Shown here: piece by piece, positions 49,527-60,274 of the stretch | How positions within the stretch are numbered: the stretch's first letter is position 1 | Layout: every line of letters starts with the position of its first letter | NCBI GenBank assembly: GCA_001657395.1 | Contig: LYSY01000002.1 | Coordinates: 930,001 to 994,000 of the forward strand | Source of the DNA: Rhodospirillales bacterium BBD 1991-14 | GTDB lineage: Bacteria > Pseudomonadota > Alphaproteobacteria > Kiloniellales > Kiloniellaceae | Direction: 5' to 3' | DNA: 64,000 nt | The notes under the pieces: model-generated | What the model saw: only the letters and a program-made list of their open reading frames with translations | Told to the model about the DNA's origin: nothing | Databases searched by the model: none | Position numbers and translations under genes: made by a program

Positions 49527-49712
49527 TCAGGCGATATCCGGGACCTGCGCCGCTTGAAGCGGCCGGGCGGTGCGGGACGCGCGACCAGGCAGCGTGAGTT
49601 TCGACATTTCCGCGTAGGTCTCGTTAAGACTTGCTACTGATAGTTGCTGTTGGTTAATATCGTTTACCCAGTTCGTTGAACGATATTGTTTAAGAGATTC
49701 TTTTGGAGGCGT

Positions 49713-49988
49713 GTGTCTACTCTCATTAGCCGTAATGTGACGCTCTCGGATCGGCGGACCAGTATTCGTTTGGAACCTGAGATGTGGGATGCTCTGGGTG
49801 AAATCTGCACACGGGAATCCCGAAGCCTGCACGATATCTGCAGGCAGGTTGATCGGGAGCGTACGCAGTCCGGCCTGACCGCCGGCGTCCGGGTTTTCAT
49901 TTTGAGCTACTTTCGCGCTGCCGCCACGGAAGAGGGACACGCCGCCGCGTCCCATGGCAATTCCGCAAAGGTTCCGCCTGACCCCTAG
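49713..49988 (+). CDS. Ribbon-helix-helix domain protein
   Basis: About 91 residues from the GTG at 49713 (VSTLISRNVTLSDRRTSIRL). This opening matches the usual M.TLISRNVT..GRRTSIRLE family start, followed by EPEMWDALGEICTRESRSLH and the second helix region FILSYFRAAATEEG. GGAGG is only 3 bases from this GTG; an ATG nine codons earlier (MFKRFFWRR) is the alternative. The RHH fold binds DNA or acts in protein contacts; target unknown. The surroundings are less GC-rich than average. Confidence 0.85.
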   Translation: MSTLISRNVTLSDRRTSIRLEPEMWDALGEICTRESRSLHDICRQVDRERTQSGLTAGVRVFILSYFRAAATEEGHAAASHGNSAKVPPDP

Positions 49989-50075
49989 CGCTGGTTCGGG
50001 GCGCACGGTTTTGCGCCGAATCGGCCTATCAGTCCGGCTTCGCGATCCGTCCCACCAAGCTGGGCCTGTTCTGCC

Positions 50076-51035
50076 CTAGCTGTCGTCGGCGCCGCGCGTG
50101 CGCCCGCGCCGCGGGGTCGCAGCCTCCCCGGCGGGGACTTCGCGGCTGTCGAGGGCGGCGGCGAGGCGTGCCTTGGCGCTGCCGGGGCGCAGCGCTTTTT
50201 GCTGGGATTCGTGGGGACGCCAGCCGGTCAGATAGATGATGTCGAAGACCGCCGGGATCCGGCCGTTGCCGTCGCCGAAGCGTTCCTGGTAGAGCGCGGC
50301 GGCGCGCAGCAGGGTTTCGCGCCGCATCGTGCTGCGTCTGCGTTCCTTGCTGGCATTGGATTCGCCCATGCCCCGCAGTTCCTTCATCAAGGCGAGAGCG
50401 GAGGGATAGCTGACGGTGATGCTGTCGACATCGCTGACGGGCAGGGCAAAGCCGGCGCGCTGCAGCAGCCCGCCCATGTCGCGCAGGTCGGCAAAGGGCG
50501 ACACCCGCGGACTGGCGCCGCCTTCGATTTCGACTTCCGCCTCCATCAGTGCGCTGCGCAGCGCCGCAAGACTGTTGCCGCCGATCATGGCTGCGAGGAA
50601 CAGGCCATCGGGCTTCAGTGCCTGGCCGATCTGCAAAAGCGCCCCAGGCAGGTCGTTCACCCAGTGCAGGCTGAGCAGGGAGACGACGAGGTCGAGGCTG
50701 CCGGGGGCCAGCGGCAGGGCCTCCTCGTCGGCCACCAGTGTCGGGCCGCCGTTCGCCGCGGCCAGGCGCGCGAGCGGCAGCGAAAGGTCCGCCTGGATCA
50801 GCGTCCCGACTTTGGTGCTGCCGGCGGCGCCGGCCGCCAGAAGGTCGGCGATCACGCCGTGATGACAGCCCAGGTCGAGGGCCAGGGGAAAGTCCCGCGT
50901 AATGTCGCTCAGGCGGTCGAGCAGGCGTTCGCCCACCTCGCGCAGCAGAAAATCGTGCTCGGTCAGGGTCGCAGCCGCCCGGTCGCGATGCAGACGCAGG
51001 CTGTGCCGATCGAAGACTTCCGGAGAGTCGTTCAT
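50076..51035 (-). CDS. SAM-dependent methyltransferase, NDUFAF5/BioC-like
   Basis: About 319 residues from the ATG at 51035 (MNDSPEVFDRHSLRLHRDRA); TTG at 51044 would add three. Motif I is LALDLGCHHGVIADLLA, followed by EALPLAPGSLDLVVSLLSLH and WVNDLPGALLQIGQALKPDG. This pattern, with VFDR at the start and HWVND, matches the bacterial relatives of the complex I assembly factor NDUFAF5, which are hydroxylase/methyltransferase-like. Divergent from comF. Confidence 0.9.
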   Translation of the reverse strand: MNDSPEVFDRHSLRLHRDRAAATLTEHDFLLREVGERLLDRLSDITRDFPLALDLGCHHGVIADLLAAGAAGSTKVGTLIQADLSLPLARLAAANGGPTLVADEEALPLAPGSLDLVVSLLSLHWVNDLPGALLQIGQALKPDGLFLAAMIGGNSLAALRSALMEAEVEIEGGASPRVSPFADLRDMGGLLQRAGFALPVSDVDSITVSYPSALALMKELRGMGESNASKERRRSTMRRETLLRAAALYQERFGDGNGRIPAVFDIIYLTGWRPHESQQKALRPGSAKARLAAALDSREVPAGEAATPRRGRTRGADDS

Positions 51036-51118
51036 TGTCCGCAATATGGCCTCGGCGTGCCCGGAGGAAAAGCCGTGTGCCGCTTGACCGCTCCAGGGCA
51101 GGCGGTGAGACTTTGGTC

Positions 51119-51994
51119 ATGCGTAACCACGGCAGCGAGACCGGCACAGACGATTGGCCCGGGGACTACTCGCCCAGGGAGTCGGTCGGGGGTCGGCCTG
51201 AGGAGCGGGCGCGCTCCTGGGCTGGGGCTGTCTGGTCAGGGGCCGTCTGGTCAGGGGCTGTCCGGCGCTCCCTGCGGTCCACGATCGACCTGCTGTTGCC
51301 GCCGCGCTGCCTGTCGTGCGGTGCGCTGGTTGATCGGCAGGGTGCGCTCTGCGTGCCCTGCTGGTCCGCCATGACCTTTATCGGCGATCCCCAGTGTGCC
51401 CGCTGCGGACTGCCGTTCGACCACGATCCGGGCCACAATCAGGACGCAGAGATGCACTGCGGCGCCTGCCTGCGGCAGCCACCGCCCTATGATCGGGCGC
51501 GGGCGGTGCTGCGCTACGACGACACCAGCAGGCGCCTTGTGCTGGGCTTCAAGCATGCCGACCGCACCGAAGCGGCCGCCACCTTCGCCGCCTGGATGGC
51601 CCGGGCAGCGCCGCAACTGGTTGCCGACAGCGCCGTGATCGCGCCGGTGCCGCTCCACTGGCGCCGTCTTTTCGGGCGGCGCTACAACCAGTCCGCACTG
51701 CTCTCCCAGGCGCTGGCTGCGCAGAGCGGGCGGCCGGGCCTGCCGGACCTGCTGGTTCGGCGCCGGGCGACGCCCAGCCAGGGCCGGCTGAGCGCCACGC
51801 AGCGCCGGCGCAACGTGGCCGGCGCTTTTGCGGTGCGTGCCAGCCATGCGGAGGTGCTGCGCGGGCGCCGCCTGCTGCTTGTCGACGACGTGATGACCAC
51901 CGGTGCCACCGTGGGGGCCTGTGCGCGGGCGGCACTTGCGGCGGGGGCGAAGGCGGTCGATGTGGTGGTGCTCGCCCGTGCTGTTCGCGATTGA
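51119..51994 (+). CDS. comF: ComF-family phosphoribosyltransferase-like protein
   Basis: About 291 residues. A double zinc-ribbon region carries CLSCG, LCVPCW, CARCG and CGAC pairs (about 65-125). The C-terminal PRTase fold has the PRPP-binding motif LLLVDDVMTTGAT. ComF proteins aid DNA uptake or recombination in some bacteria; enzymatic activity is unproven. The N-terminal region has a repeated SGAVW from a 15-bp tandem duplication, and the stop codon lies in a 14-bp direct repeat. Confidence 0.92.
   Translation: MRNHGSETGTDDWPGDYSPRESVGGRPEERARSWAGAVWSGAVWSGAVRRSLRSTIDLLLPPRCLSCGALVDRQGALCVPCWSAMTFIGDPQCARCGLPFDHDPGHNQDAEMHCGACLRQPPPYDRARAVLRYDDTSRRLVLGFKHADRTEAAATFAAWMARAAPQLVADSAVIAPVPLHWRRLFGRRYNQSALLSQALAAQSGRPGLPDLLVRRRATPSQGRLSATQRRRNVAGAFAVRASHAEVLRGRRLLLVDDVMTTGATVGACARAALAAGAKAVDVVVLARAVRD
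51224..51265. repeat. 15-bp tandem repeats in comF
   Basis: GGGGCTGTCTGGTCA repeats almost exactly (51224, 51239), with a partial third unit from 51254, coding repeated WSGAV. Confidence 0.88.
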
Positions 51995-52013
51995 TGGCGG
52001 TTCGCGATTGATG
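51983..52013. repeat. 14-bp direct repeat over the comF stop codon
   Basis: GTTCGCGATTGATG at 51983-51996 and again at 52000-52013, period 17; the first copy includes the TGA. Confidence 0.9.
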
Positions 52014-52120
52014 AAGGGGCAGGATCGCGGTTGCCTCGGCTGCCGCCCCCTGGACTTGGGGCGATTGGCACACCATCTCTGCAAACGGGCTTGCAGTGCA
52101 AGGGGAGTGGGACGTTAACC

Positions 52121-52384
52121 ATGGCGAAGATCGAGATCTATTCGAGCATGCTCTGTCCGTATTGCTACCGGGCGAAAAAGCTGCTCGAGCAAAAAGGGGC
52201 CGATTTCACCGAGATCGACGTCATGCTCAACCCGCGCCGCAAGGCTGAGATGGTGCAGCGCAGCGGCGGGCGCACCAGCGTGCCCCAGATCTTCATCGAC
52301 GACCGCCACGTCGGCGGCTGCGACGAGCTTTTCGCCCTGGACGCGGGCAACAAGCTCGATCCGCTGCTGCAGGCGGTCGGCTAG
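52121..52384 (+). CDS. grxC: Glutaredoxin 3
   Basis: An 87-residue dithiol glutaredoxin with active site CPYC (Cys12, Cys15 in SSMLCPYCYRAKK), the cis-proline TSVPQIFID, and the glutathione-binding GGCDELFALD. It reduces disulfides with glutathione. The gene follows comF in the same direction; the 3' end overlaps the stop of the next gene by 4 bp on the other strand. GGGGAG upstream. Confidence 0.96.
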   Translation: MAKIEIYSSMLCPYCYRAKKLLEQKGADFTEIDVMLNPRRKAEMVQRSGGRTSVPQIFIDDRHVGGCDELFALDAGNKLDPLLQAVG

Positions 52385-53004
52385 ACCGCTTCGCCTTCTG
52401 GGTCCTCTGGGTTCTCTGGGTCCTCTGGGCCCTTTGGGCGCTTTGCCGCCGGGGCGGCGGGCCGCATCGCGGCGATGCGCTGAACCATGGCCGGCTTCGG
52501 CTCCCGGACTTCCAGGTTCTCGTAGGCCAGCACCTCAAGCTGTGGGTGCAGCCAGTCCAGGAGTTCGCCTTCTGCAAGGAGGAAATCCGGGTTTCTCGGG
52601 CGCCCGAAGCGCTCGTTGCCGCGGGCGAAGGTTTCGTAAAGCAACAGGCCGCCCGGGGCCAGCGCGCCAAGAAGGGCCGGAAACAGCGGGCGGAAGAGGT
52701 AGTTGGTGACGACAATGCCGCCGAAGCCGCGTTCGAGAAACCCGGGAGTCCCGCCGTCCTCCAGGTCGCACTGCAGCGTCTCCAGACCGGGGTGATCGGC
52801 AAGCGCTCCGAGCCGCGAGAGATCCCGGTCGACGGCCAGCACCGGATGGCCACGATCGAGGAACAGCCGGCTGTGCCGGCCGCTGCCGCAAGCGAGATCC
52901 AGAACCCGGCAGCCTGCCGCCATCTGCGGGGCGAAGCGGAGCACCCAGGGCGAGGGGGCCACCGCCGGCGCTGAAGACCCTCGGCTTTCGCCACCCTGTC
53001 CCAT
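52381..53004 (-). CDS. Class I SAM-dependent methyltransferase
   Basis: About 207 residues from the ATG at 53004 (MGQGGESRGSS); TTG at 53025 is the alternative. Motif I is VLDLACGSGRHSRLFLDRGH, followed by VLAVDRDLSRLGALADHPGL and GGIVVTNYLFRPLF. The pattern resembles the TehB-like small-molecule methyltransferases; substrate unknown. The C-terminal tail PEDPENPEDPE comes from a 9-bp tandem array and is probably disordered. Confidence 0.9.
   Translation of the reverse strand: MGQGGESRGSSAPAVAPSPWVLRFAPQMAAGCRVLDLACGSGRHSRLFLDRGHPVLAVDRDLSRLGALADHPGLETLQCDLEDGGTPGFLERGFGGIVVTNYLFRPLFPALLGALAPGGLLLYETFARGNERFGRPRNPDFLLAEGELLDWLHPQLEVLAYENLEVREPKPAMVQRIAAMRPAAPAAKRPKGPEDPENPEDPEGEAV
52397..52441. 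repeat. 9-bp tandem array at a methyltransferase 3' end
   Basis: TCTGGGTCC and close variants occur five times in a row (52397-52441), in frame on the minus strand. Confidence 0.9.
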
Positions 53005-53191
53005 TTGATTACCGTCTTGTTTCAACGCGCTTCTTTCGGTAAGGCTAAGGGGGTCAAAGTACAGCGTTTCCGCGCCTTAGGCGCCTGTTTCGGGGCAGGT
53101 TTACTGTCGCGGAGCGACAAGGCGCAGGGCCGGAACGGCGCGACAAGGACTGCCAGCAAAAGAGATTGCCAGACGGGATAGCCGGACCGGA

Positions 53192-53614
53192 ATGATTGTC
53201 TTCGATTTGAAGTGCCGCAAGGACCATGTCTTTGAAGCCTGGTTCCGCGACAGCGAGAGCTTCCGCGGACAGGTGGCCGCGGGCAAGGTGCAGTGTCCGG
53301 TCTGCGGCAGCAAGAAGGTCGAGAAGGCGCTGATGGCGCCCAATGTCGCAAAGGGCGAGGCCCGCCAGATGGCGGTGTCGGATGCCGGTCAAGCCGCTGA
53401 GATCCGCCAGAAGCTGAAAGAGATCCGCCAGCACGTGGAGCAGAACTGCGACTACGTGGGCGCCGAGTTCGCCGAAGAGGCGCGCAAGATCCACTATGGC
53501 GAAGCCGAGAGCCGCGGCATCTACGGCGAGACCTCGGACGAGGAAGCCAAGGCCCTTGAGGACGAGGGCGTGGCGGTCCAGAAGGTTCCCTGGCTGCCGC
53601 GCGAGAACTCGTAA
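53192..53614 (+). CDS. DUF1178 family protein
   Basis: A 140-residue protein starting MIVFDLKCRKDHVFEAWFRD and carrying a zinc-ribbon-like pair of cysteines (CRKDH and CPVCGSKKVEKALMAP). The C-terminal IRQHVEQNCDYVGAEFAEEA, then KIHYGEAESRGIYG, is a family hallmark. No function is established. It stands between two minus-strand methyltransferase genes. Confidence 0.95.
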   Translation: MIVFDLKCRKDHVFEAWFRDSESFRGQVAAGKVQCPVCGSKKVEKALMAPNVAKGEARQMAVSDAGQAAEIRQKLKEIRQHVEQNCDYVGAEFAEEARKIHYGEAESRGIYGETSDEEAKALEDEGVAVQKVPWLPRENS

Positions 53615-53683
53615 GCGAGCGTCCCAAGGTGCGCGCATCCCCGGGAGCGCGTCCCTCTCGGAGCGTGCGTTCTCAGGGCCGCG

Positions 53684-54499
53684 CTAAGCCGGCTTCTCCG
53701 CCAGGACCATGTAGTTGACGTCCAGATCGCGGGGCGCCAGTCGCCAGCTGTCGGTCAGGGGATTGAAGGCCACTCCGGTCATCTCGGCGATCTCCAGGCC
53801 GCTGCCGCGCAGGTCCGCGGCCAGTTCTGACGGCCGCAGGAAGCGCCGCCAGTCGTGGGTGCCGCGCGGCAGCCAGCGCAGCACGTACTCCGCGCCGACA
53901 ATCGCCAGCAGAAAAGACTTCGGCGTGCGGTTCAAGGTGGCGACCACCATGATCCCGCCCGGGCGCACAACGGCCGCACTGGCACCCAGGAAACTGCCGA
54001 CGTCGGCCACGTGTTCGACAACCTCCATGTTCAAGACCGCGTCGAACTGCGCGCCGGCGGCAGCCAGATCTTCGACGCTGCCGTGCCGGTAGTCGATGTC
54101 CAGCTTCGACTCCGCCGCGTGCAGGCTGGCGATGCGGATGTTCTTTTCCGCCGCGTCCAGTCCCGTCACCGTTGCGCCGAGCCGCGCCATCGGCTCGGAC
54201 AGCAGCCCGCCGCCGCAGCCGACATCGAGGATGCGCAGACCCGTGAGCGGCTGTTCGGCGGCGGGGTCGCGGTCGAAGTGGCTGCAGAGCTTGTCGCGGA
54301 TATAGGCCAGGCGCACCGGGTTGAAGCGGTGGAGCGGGCGGAACTTGCCGTTGGGGTCCCACCAGGCCTCCGCCATGGCAGTGAACTTGGCGATCTCGTC
54401 AGGGTCGACGCTGGCGGGATCGACGCTGGCGGTCGCGCTTGGCGGCACGGTCTCGGCACTCTGGCTCGGGGCACTCTGGCTCGGCGCGGTCTGGCTCAA
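53684..54499 (-). CDS. ubiG: UbiG, ubiquinone O-methyltransferase
   Basis: About 271 residues. UbiG methylates two hydroxyls in ubiquinone synthesis. The start of the domain ([33 protein letters not shown]) and SAM motif I ([20 protein letters not shown]) are diagnostic, as is [20 protein letters not shown]. The TTG at 54499 is the longest start; about the first 30 residues are Ser/Ala/Pro/Gln repeats from tandem duplications and may not all be translated. Confidence 0.95.
   Translation of the reverse strand: MSQTAPSQSAPSQSAETVPPSATASVDPASVDPDEIAKFTAMAEAWWDPNGKFRPLHRFNPVRLAYIRDKLCSHFDRDPAAEQPLTGLRILDVGCGGGLLSEPMARLGATVTGLDAAEKNIRIASLHAAESKLDIDYRHGSVEDLAAAGAQFDAVLNMEVVEHVADVGSFLGASAAVVRPGGIMVVATLNRTPKSFLLAIVGAEYVLRWLPRGTHDWRRFLRPSELAADLRGSGLEIAEMTGVAFNPLTDSWRLAPRDLDVNYMVLAEKPA
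54405..54498. repeat. 15-bp tandem duplications in the ubiG N-terminus
   Basis: Two arrays: TCGACGCTGGCGGGA repeated at 54405 and 54420, and GCACTCTGGCTCGGG at 54456, 54471 and (decayed) 54486. Confidence 0.85.
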
Positions 54500-54814
54500 C
54501 GGGGGCCGGTCCTTTCCGGGTGCTGTCTGGGCGTGTCTTCAGGCGGTTGCGGGGGCCACAGACGCCGCCAGAGGCACCACCGGGGGGCCTCGGGGGCACC
54601 TCGGAGGCGTGGCGACACCGCAGTGCGCTTTGCCATCCCGCCTAACCTCATCTATCCCCCCGCGCCCTTGCGTCAAGGAGACGCTGAGAGTATGGATAGC
54701 CGCCGTCTTCGGGGCAACCGTCCCGCGCAGGACGGCAGAGCCGGTTGCGCAGCCATCTTGAATCAGTTGCCCGCCGGGTGCGCGGCCGAACCCAGGTGAG
54801 AGTCAGGACCGTCG
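54500..54814. other. Gene-free region between divergent ubiG and lysC
   Basis: No gene is supported. A 35-codon open frame at 54692-54799 with AGGAGA upstream ends just before lysC; it has no lysine or threonine codons, so a classic attenuation leader is unlikely. CCGTCCCGCGCAGGACGG (54719-54736) is a small hairpin. Confidence 0.5.
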
Positions 54815-56035
<1,221 letters not shown>

Positions 56036-56119
56036 GGAATGGCTGGTTCGCTGCGAACCAAGCCCGCATCCGGCGCAGAGGGGCGCCGAACTTCCACCGC
56101 AACGACGGACTGAGCCGGA

Positions 56120-58399
56120 ATGACCGCGCCTTCGGACATCGATCACGGTTGGGCCGGTTCGCGCCGTCTGCTGCGTCTGCTGCGCGACCTGATGAAGGCC
56201 GGCGGCAGCAGCCAGGAGCGGCTCGACAAGGTCGTCGACCTGATCGCCCAGCACATCGTGGCCGAAGTCTGCTCGATCTACGCCATGCGCAGCGGCGAGA
56301 TGCTGGAGCTTTTCGCCAGCAAGGGGTTGCAGCCTGCTGCCGTGCACATGACGCGCCTGCGGGTGAACGAGGGACTTGTCGGGCTGATCGCCGCACAGGC
56401 ACGCCCGGTGGCGCTGGCCGATGCCCAGGGCCATCCGAACTTCGCCTACCGCCCGGAAACCGGTGAAGAGGTCTATCACTCCCTGATGGGCGTGCCGATC
56501 ATGCGCAGCGGACGGGTGCTCGGCGTCCTGGTGGTCCAGAACCGCACCCAGCGCAACTACGGCGAGGAGGAGGTCGAGGCGTTGGAGACGGTCGCCATGG
56601 TGCTGGCCGAACTGCTCGCCGGCGACCGCCTGCTGGAGCGCCCGGCCGGCTCCGGTGGGGCCGAAAGCGACCTGATGCCCGCGCGTCTCAGCGGGATCAC
56701 CCTGAACCGCGGCCTGGCCATCGGCGTGGCGGTGCCGCACCACCGCGGCATCGTGATCTCCCAGGTTGTGGCCGAGAATCCCGACGCCGAGCGGAAACGC
56801 CTCGACACGGCGATGGGTGAGATGCGCGACGCCCTGGATGCCATGCTGGCGCGTCAGGAGGTGGCGCGCGCCGGCGAGCACCGGGAAGTCCTGGAGACCT
56901 ATCGCATGTTCGCCGACGACCGTGGCTGGCGCCGGCGCATGCACGACGCGGTCCGCGGCGGCCTGACGGCCGAGGCTTCGGTGCAGAAGGTGCAGAACGA
57001 GACGCGCGCCCGGATGGCGAGCATCAAGGACCCCTATCTGCGGGCCCGCCTGGCCGACCTGGACGATCTCGGCAACCGCCTGCTGCACCACCTCCTGGGG
57101 CTGGAGGAGAAGCGGCGCGAGGACCTGCCGGAAGACATGGTGCTGATCGCCAACGACCTGGGCCCGGCCGAACTGCTGGACTACGACCAGAACCGTCTGC
57201 GCGGTGTCGTTCTGGAACAGGGCGCGCCGACCTCTCACGTGGCCATCGTTGCCCGGGCGCTGCAGATCCCGATGATCGGGCGCTGCGAGGGCATCGCGAC
57301 GCAGGCCGGCGAGGGCGAGCCGATCATCGTCGATGGCGAGACCGGCCAGGTCCTTCTGCGGCCCAGCGCTTCGGTGCGCGCCGGCTTTCAGGACAGCATC
57401 GCAAGCAAGAAGCGCCAGCAGGAAGCCTATCGTGCGGTGCGCGACCTGCCGGCGGTGACCCTGGACGATCAGAATGTCACGCTGCTGATCAATGCCGGGT
57501 TGATGATCGACCTTACCCACCTCGACGATGCCGGCGCCGAGGGGATCGGGCTTTATCGCACCGAGGTCCCCTTCATGATCCGCGACTCCTTCCCCGGCGT
57601 CGAAACGCAGGCCGACATCTATCGCCGGATTCTCGAACATGCCGGCGACAAGCCGGTGGTCTTTCGCACCCTCGACGTCGGCGGCGACAAGCTGCTGCCC
57701 TACTGGCGCGGCAGTCACGAAGACAACCCGGCGATGGGGTGGCGGGCAATCCGCATCGGGCTCGACCGGCCGGCGCTGCTGCGCCAGCAACTGCGCGCGC
57801 TGCTGCGGGCGGCGGCGGGACGGGATCTCTACGTGAAGTTTCCGATGATCAGCGACGTGGCGGAGTTTTCCGCCGCGCGCGCGCTGCTGCAGCGGGAGAT
57901 GGACCGCGAGACGGCCCTGGGCGGCGCGCTGCCCAAGGCGGTGCGTGTGGGGACCATGCTGGAGGTCCCGGCGCTCGCCCTGCAACTGCAGCAGCTTCTG
58001 CCGCTCTGCGATTTCCTGTCGCTGGGCAGCAACGACATGCTGCAGTTCCTCTTTGCCGCCGACCGCAGCAACCCCCGCCTTGCCCGCCGCTATGACCCGC
58101 TGTCCCCGGCCATGCTGAGTCTGGTTCGCGACATCGCCGGGCAGTGCGCGGCCCGGGGGGTTCCGTTTACGGTCTGCGGCGAGATGGCCGGCGACCCGCT
58201 GGAAGCCATGGCGCTGCTCGGCTGCGGCGTGCGCCGCCTGTCGATGACGCCGAGCGCGGTCGGGCCGGTCAAGACCATGGTGCGCGGTCTTGATTCAGCG
58301 GCGCTGAGCGATGCCATCAATCAATTCTTAACTTTACCCGATCACAGTATCCGGGAACCGTTAAGGTCCTACGCGATCGAGCGGAACATCGCCATCTAA
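56120..58399 (+). CDS. ptsP: Phosphoenolpyruvate-protein phosphotransferase PtsP (EI-Ntr)
   Basis: A 759-residue nitrogen-PTS enzyme I. An N-terminal GAF domain covers about 20-160 (MRSGEMLELFASKGLQPAAV), followed by the PEP-utiliser domains with phospho-His373 (APTSHVAIVARALQIPMIG) and the PEP-binding TIM barrel (VFRTLDVGGDKLLPY; FLSLGSNDMLQFLFAADRSN; Cys686 in VCGEMAGDP). It passes phosphate to NPr and EIIA-Ntr in carbon/nitrogen regulation. The GAF domain in relatives senses glutamine or alpha-ketoglutarate balance. Confidence 0.96.
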   Translation: MTAPSDIDHGWAGSRRLLRLLRDLMKAGGSSQERLDKVVDLIAQHIVAEVCSIYAMRSGEMLELFASKGLQPAAVHMTRLRVNEGLVGLIAAQARPVALADAQGHPNFAYRPETGEEVYHSLMGVPIMRSGRVLGVLVVQNRTQRNYGEEEVEALETVAMVLAELLAGDRLLERPAGSGGAESDLMPARLSGITLNRGLAIGVAVPHHRGIVISQVVAENPDAERKRLDTAMGEMRDALDAMLARQEVARAGEHREVLETYRMFADDRGWRRRMHDAVRGGLTAEASVQKVQNETRARMASIKDPYLRARLADLDDLGNRLLHHLLGLEEKRREDLPEDMVLIANDLGPAELLDYDQNRLRGVVLEQGAPTSHVAIVARALQIPMIGRCEGIATQAGEGEPIIVDGETGQVLLRPSASVRAGFQDSIASKKRQQEAYRAVRDLPAVTLDDQNVTLLINAGLMIDLTHLDDAGAEGIGLYRTEVPFMIRDSFPGVETQADIYRRILEHAGDKPVVFRTLDVGGDKLLPYWRGSHEDNPAMGWRAIRIGLDRPALLRQQLRALLRAAAGRDLYVKFPMISDVAEFSAARALLQREMDRETALGGALPKAVRVGTMLEVPALALQLQQLLPLCDFLSLGSNDMLQFLFAADRSNPRLARRYDPLSPAMLSLVRDIAGQCAARGVPFTVCGEMAGDPLEAMALLGCGVRRLSMTPSAVGPVKTMVRGLDSAALSDAINQFLTLPDHSIREPLRSYAIERNIAI

Positions 58400-58551
58400 C
58401 GCGTTGCTGCGGCGAAGAGAAAATTGTTAACTTGACGGGGTAGAGGTGCCGGTCAGTCTGGTTCCTGCGGGCGATCCGGCAGAGGACGTTTTCCGGGTGT
58501 CCGCGCAAGCGGGCGAAGACGCCGCCCCGAAAGCAAAGCTGGTGAGAATCG

Positions 58552-60021
58552 GTGGCCCAGACAGCCAAGAAACGTGAGCCCAAGCTCGTCGATCCCGACA
58601 AGATCTCCGAAACCGAGCCGGAATCCGCTCCGGAGATCACCATCGCCCAGAAGCTGGAGGGAGAGACGGTTGCCGACACCCTGATCCGGGCGCGGCAGCA
58701 GTACGGCCAGGACTTGCGCTCCATCGCCCAGGTGTTGTGCATCCGCTACTCCTATCTGGATGCCATCGAGCGCGCCAATTACGAGAATTTGCCGGGCCCG
58801 ACTTATGCCGTAGGCTTTGTGCGGACCTATGCCGAGTTTCTGGGGCTGGACGGCGACACCATCGTCGAACGCTTCAAGAACGAGGTCCAAGGCCTGAACG
58901 GGCAGACCAAGCTGCACTTCCCGACACCGGCGCCGGAGGGCAAGATGCCGGGCGGGGCCGTCTTCCTGGTCGCCGCTCTGTTGTTTGCCGGCGCCTACGG
59001 CGTCTGGTTCTATCTGTCCAACAAGGACGAAACCCTCACCGACCTCGTCGCACCGGTACCCGAACGTCTGCAGGAGTTGGCCGCGTCCGACACGGCCGGC
59101 GACTCCGCCGCTCCGGCGGCATCATTGCCCGCCCAGCAACCGGCCCAGCAACCGGCCCAGCAGGACGACGGTGAACCCGCTGCTGCACCTTCCGAGGAGC
59201 CGGCGGCGCTGGCGGAAAGCACGGAAGCTGCCGAGGCGCCGACAGCAGGCGCGCCGGCGGGTGCTGATGCTTCTGGCGCGGGCGTTGCTGCGGAAGAGGC
59301 GGGTTCTACCGACGCTGCCCCGCCTGCGGCAGGGGCTGCGCGGGACACGCTCTCTGCTTCTGCGGCATCCGCTGAAGCTGAGGCCCCCGCTGCGGAAGAG
59401 GTGCCGGCCGAAGCGGTGTCCGGCTCCGGCACGGCCGCGGCCGAGGTACCGGTGGTCACTGCGCCCCTGGATGCGGTGGTCCCGCAGGCGACCGAGCCGG
59501 CTGCCGCCCCGACGCCCGCCCCGACGCCCGACCCGACGCCCGCCCCGACGATTGTCCTGCGACAGCCCGAAGCGCCGGCCGCAGATGGGCAGGACAGCCT
59601 GCAAAGCGGGGTCGTTCCGCCGGCGCAGCAGGAGACCACGCCCCCGGCGGCCAATGACCAGACGGCCTATGCCATCCCGTCGGCGCCTGAGAGCGCCCCG
59701 GCCAGCAGCTTCCTGGTCAATCAGGAACCGCAGGTCTACGGCAGTGACAATGCGGATTCCCGCGTCGTCCTGCGCGCCAACCAGGATGCCTGGGTGCAGG
59801 TCCGCGACCGCGAGGGCACGCTGCTGCTGACCCGCGTGCTGCGGGTGGGCGACAGCTATCGGGTGCCCAATCAGGAAGACCTGACTCTGCTGACCGGCAA
59901 CGCCGGTGGCCTGGAGATCCTGGTCGACGGCACGCCCCTGGCGCCGCTGGGGCCGGTTGGCGCGGTGCGCCGCAACATTCCCCTGGATCCCGACCAACTG
60001 GTCGCCGGCGCAGGCCGCTGA
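58552..60021 (+). CDS. rodZ: RodZ-like helix-turn-helix membrane protein
   Basis: A 489-residue protein. Residues about 34-112 are the HTH_25 domain (GETVADTLIRARQQYGQDLR, YSYLDAIERANYENLPGPTY). A membrane helix follows at about 135-155 (GAVFLVAALLFAGAYGVWFY). A long Ala/Glu/Pro-rich periplasmic linker leads to a C-terminal DUF4115 domain (RANQDAWVQVRDREGTLLLT to AVRRNIPLDPDQL). RodZ links MreB to the cell wall machinery. GTG start; the linker has 12-bp tandem repeats (APAQQPAQQPAQQ, PTPAPTPDPTPAPT). Confidence 0.93.
   Translation: MAQTAKKREPKLVDPDKISETEPESAPEITIAQKLEGETVADTLIRARQQYGQDLRSIAQVLCIRYSYLDAIERANYENLPGPTYAVGFVRTYAEFLGLDGDTIVERFKNEVQGLNGQTKLHFPTPAPEGKMPGGAVFLVAALLFAGAYGVWFYLSNKDETLTDLVAPVPERLQELAASDTAGDSAAPAASLPAQQPAQQPAQQDDGEPAAAPSEEPAALAESTEAAEAPTAGAPAGADASGAGVAAEEAGSTDAAPPAAGAARDTLSASAASAEAEAPAAEEVPAEAVSGSGTAAAEVPVVTAPLDAVVPQATEPAAAPTPAPTPDPTPAPTIVLRQPEAPAADGQDSLQSGVVPPAQQETTPPAANDQTAYAIPSAPESAPASSFLVNQEPQVYGSDNADSRVVLRANQDAWVQVRDREGTLLLTRVLRVGDSYRVPNQEDLTLLTGNAGGLEILVDGTPLAPLGPVGAVRRNIPLDPDQLVAGAGR
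59131..59164. repeat. 12-bp tandem repeats in the rodZ linker
   Basis: GCCCAGCAACCG repeats twice and a partial third time. A second 12-bp array (CCCGCCCCGACG type) lies at about 59503-59550. Confidence 0.85.
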
Positions 60022-60028
60022 ACGGAAC

Positions 60029-60071
60029 GGGCGGTTTCTGACCCCTCGGGGCCCCGAAACCGCCGCCCTTT
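60029..60071 (+). terminator. Hairpin with T-run after rodZ
   Basis: GGGCGGTTTC pairs with GAAACCGCCGCCC around a loop that itself holds CCCC/GGGG; CTTTC follows. Confidence 0.75.
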
Positions 60072-60274
60072 CAGCTCTTGAAAGCACCCCGCCAGCCTTG
60101 AAGTTTGCGGCATTTCGGCGCATCTTCTCGCCCGAGGGCGTACCCATTTATACCTATGACGGCCGCCGGGCCGCCGCCCCATGCCGCGACGGCTGAGGCC
60201 GGACTCCGCGGTGCTTCGCAGATTTGGGGCCAGGCAGATATCAGATCGGGGCCGGGTAGGTCAGGAAGGACTGC

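Noticed and set aside
54692-54799. A 35-codon leader peptide before lysC
   Set aside because: It has a plausible ribosome site but no runs of lysine, threonine or methionine codons, and no terminator/antiterminator pair is obvious.
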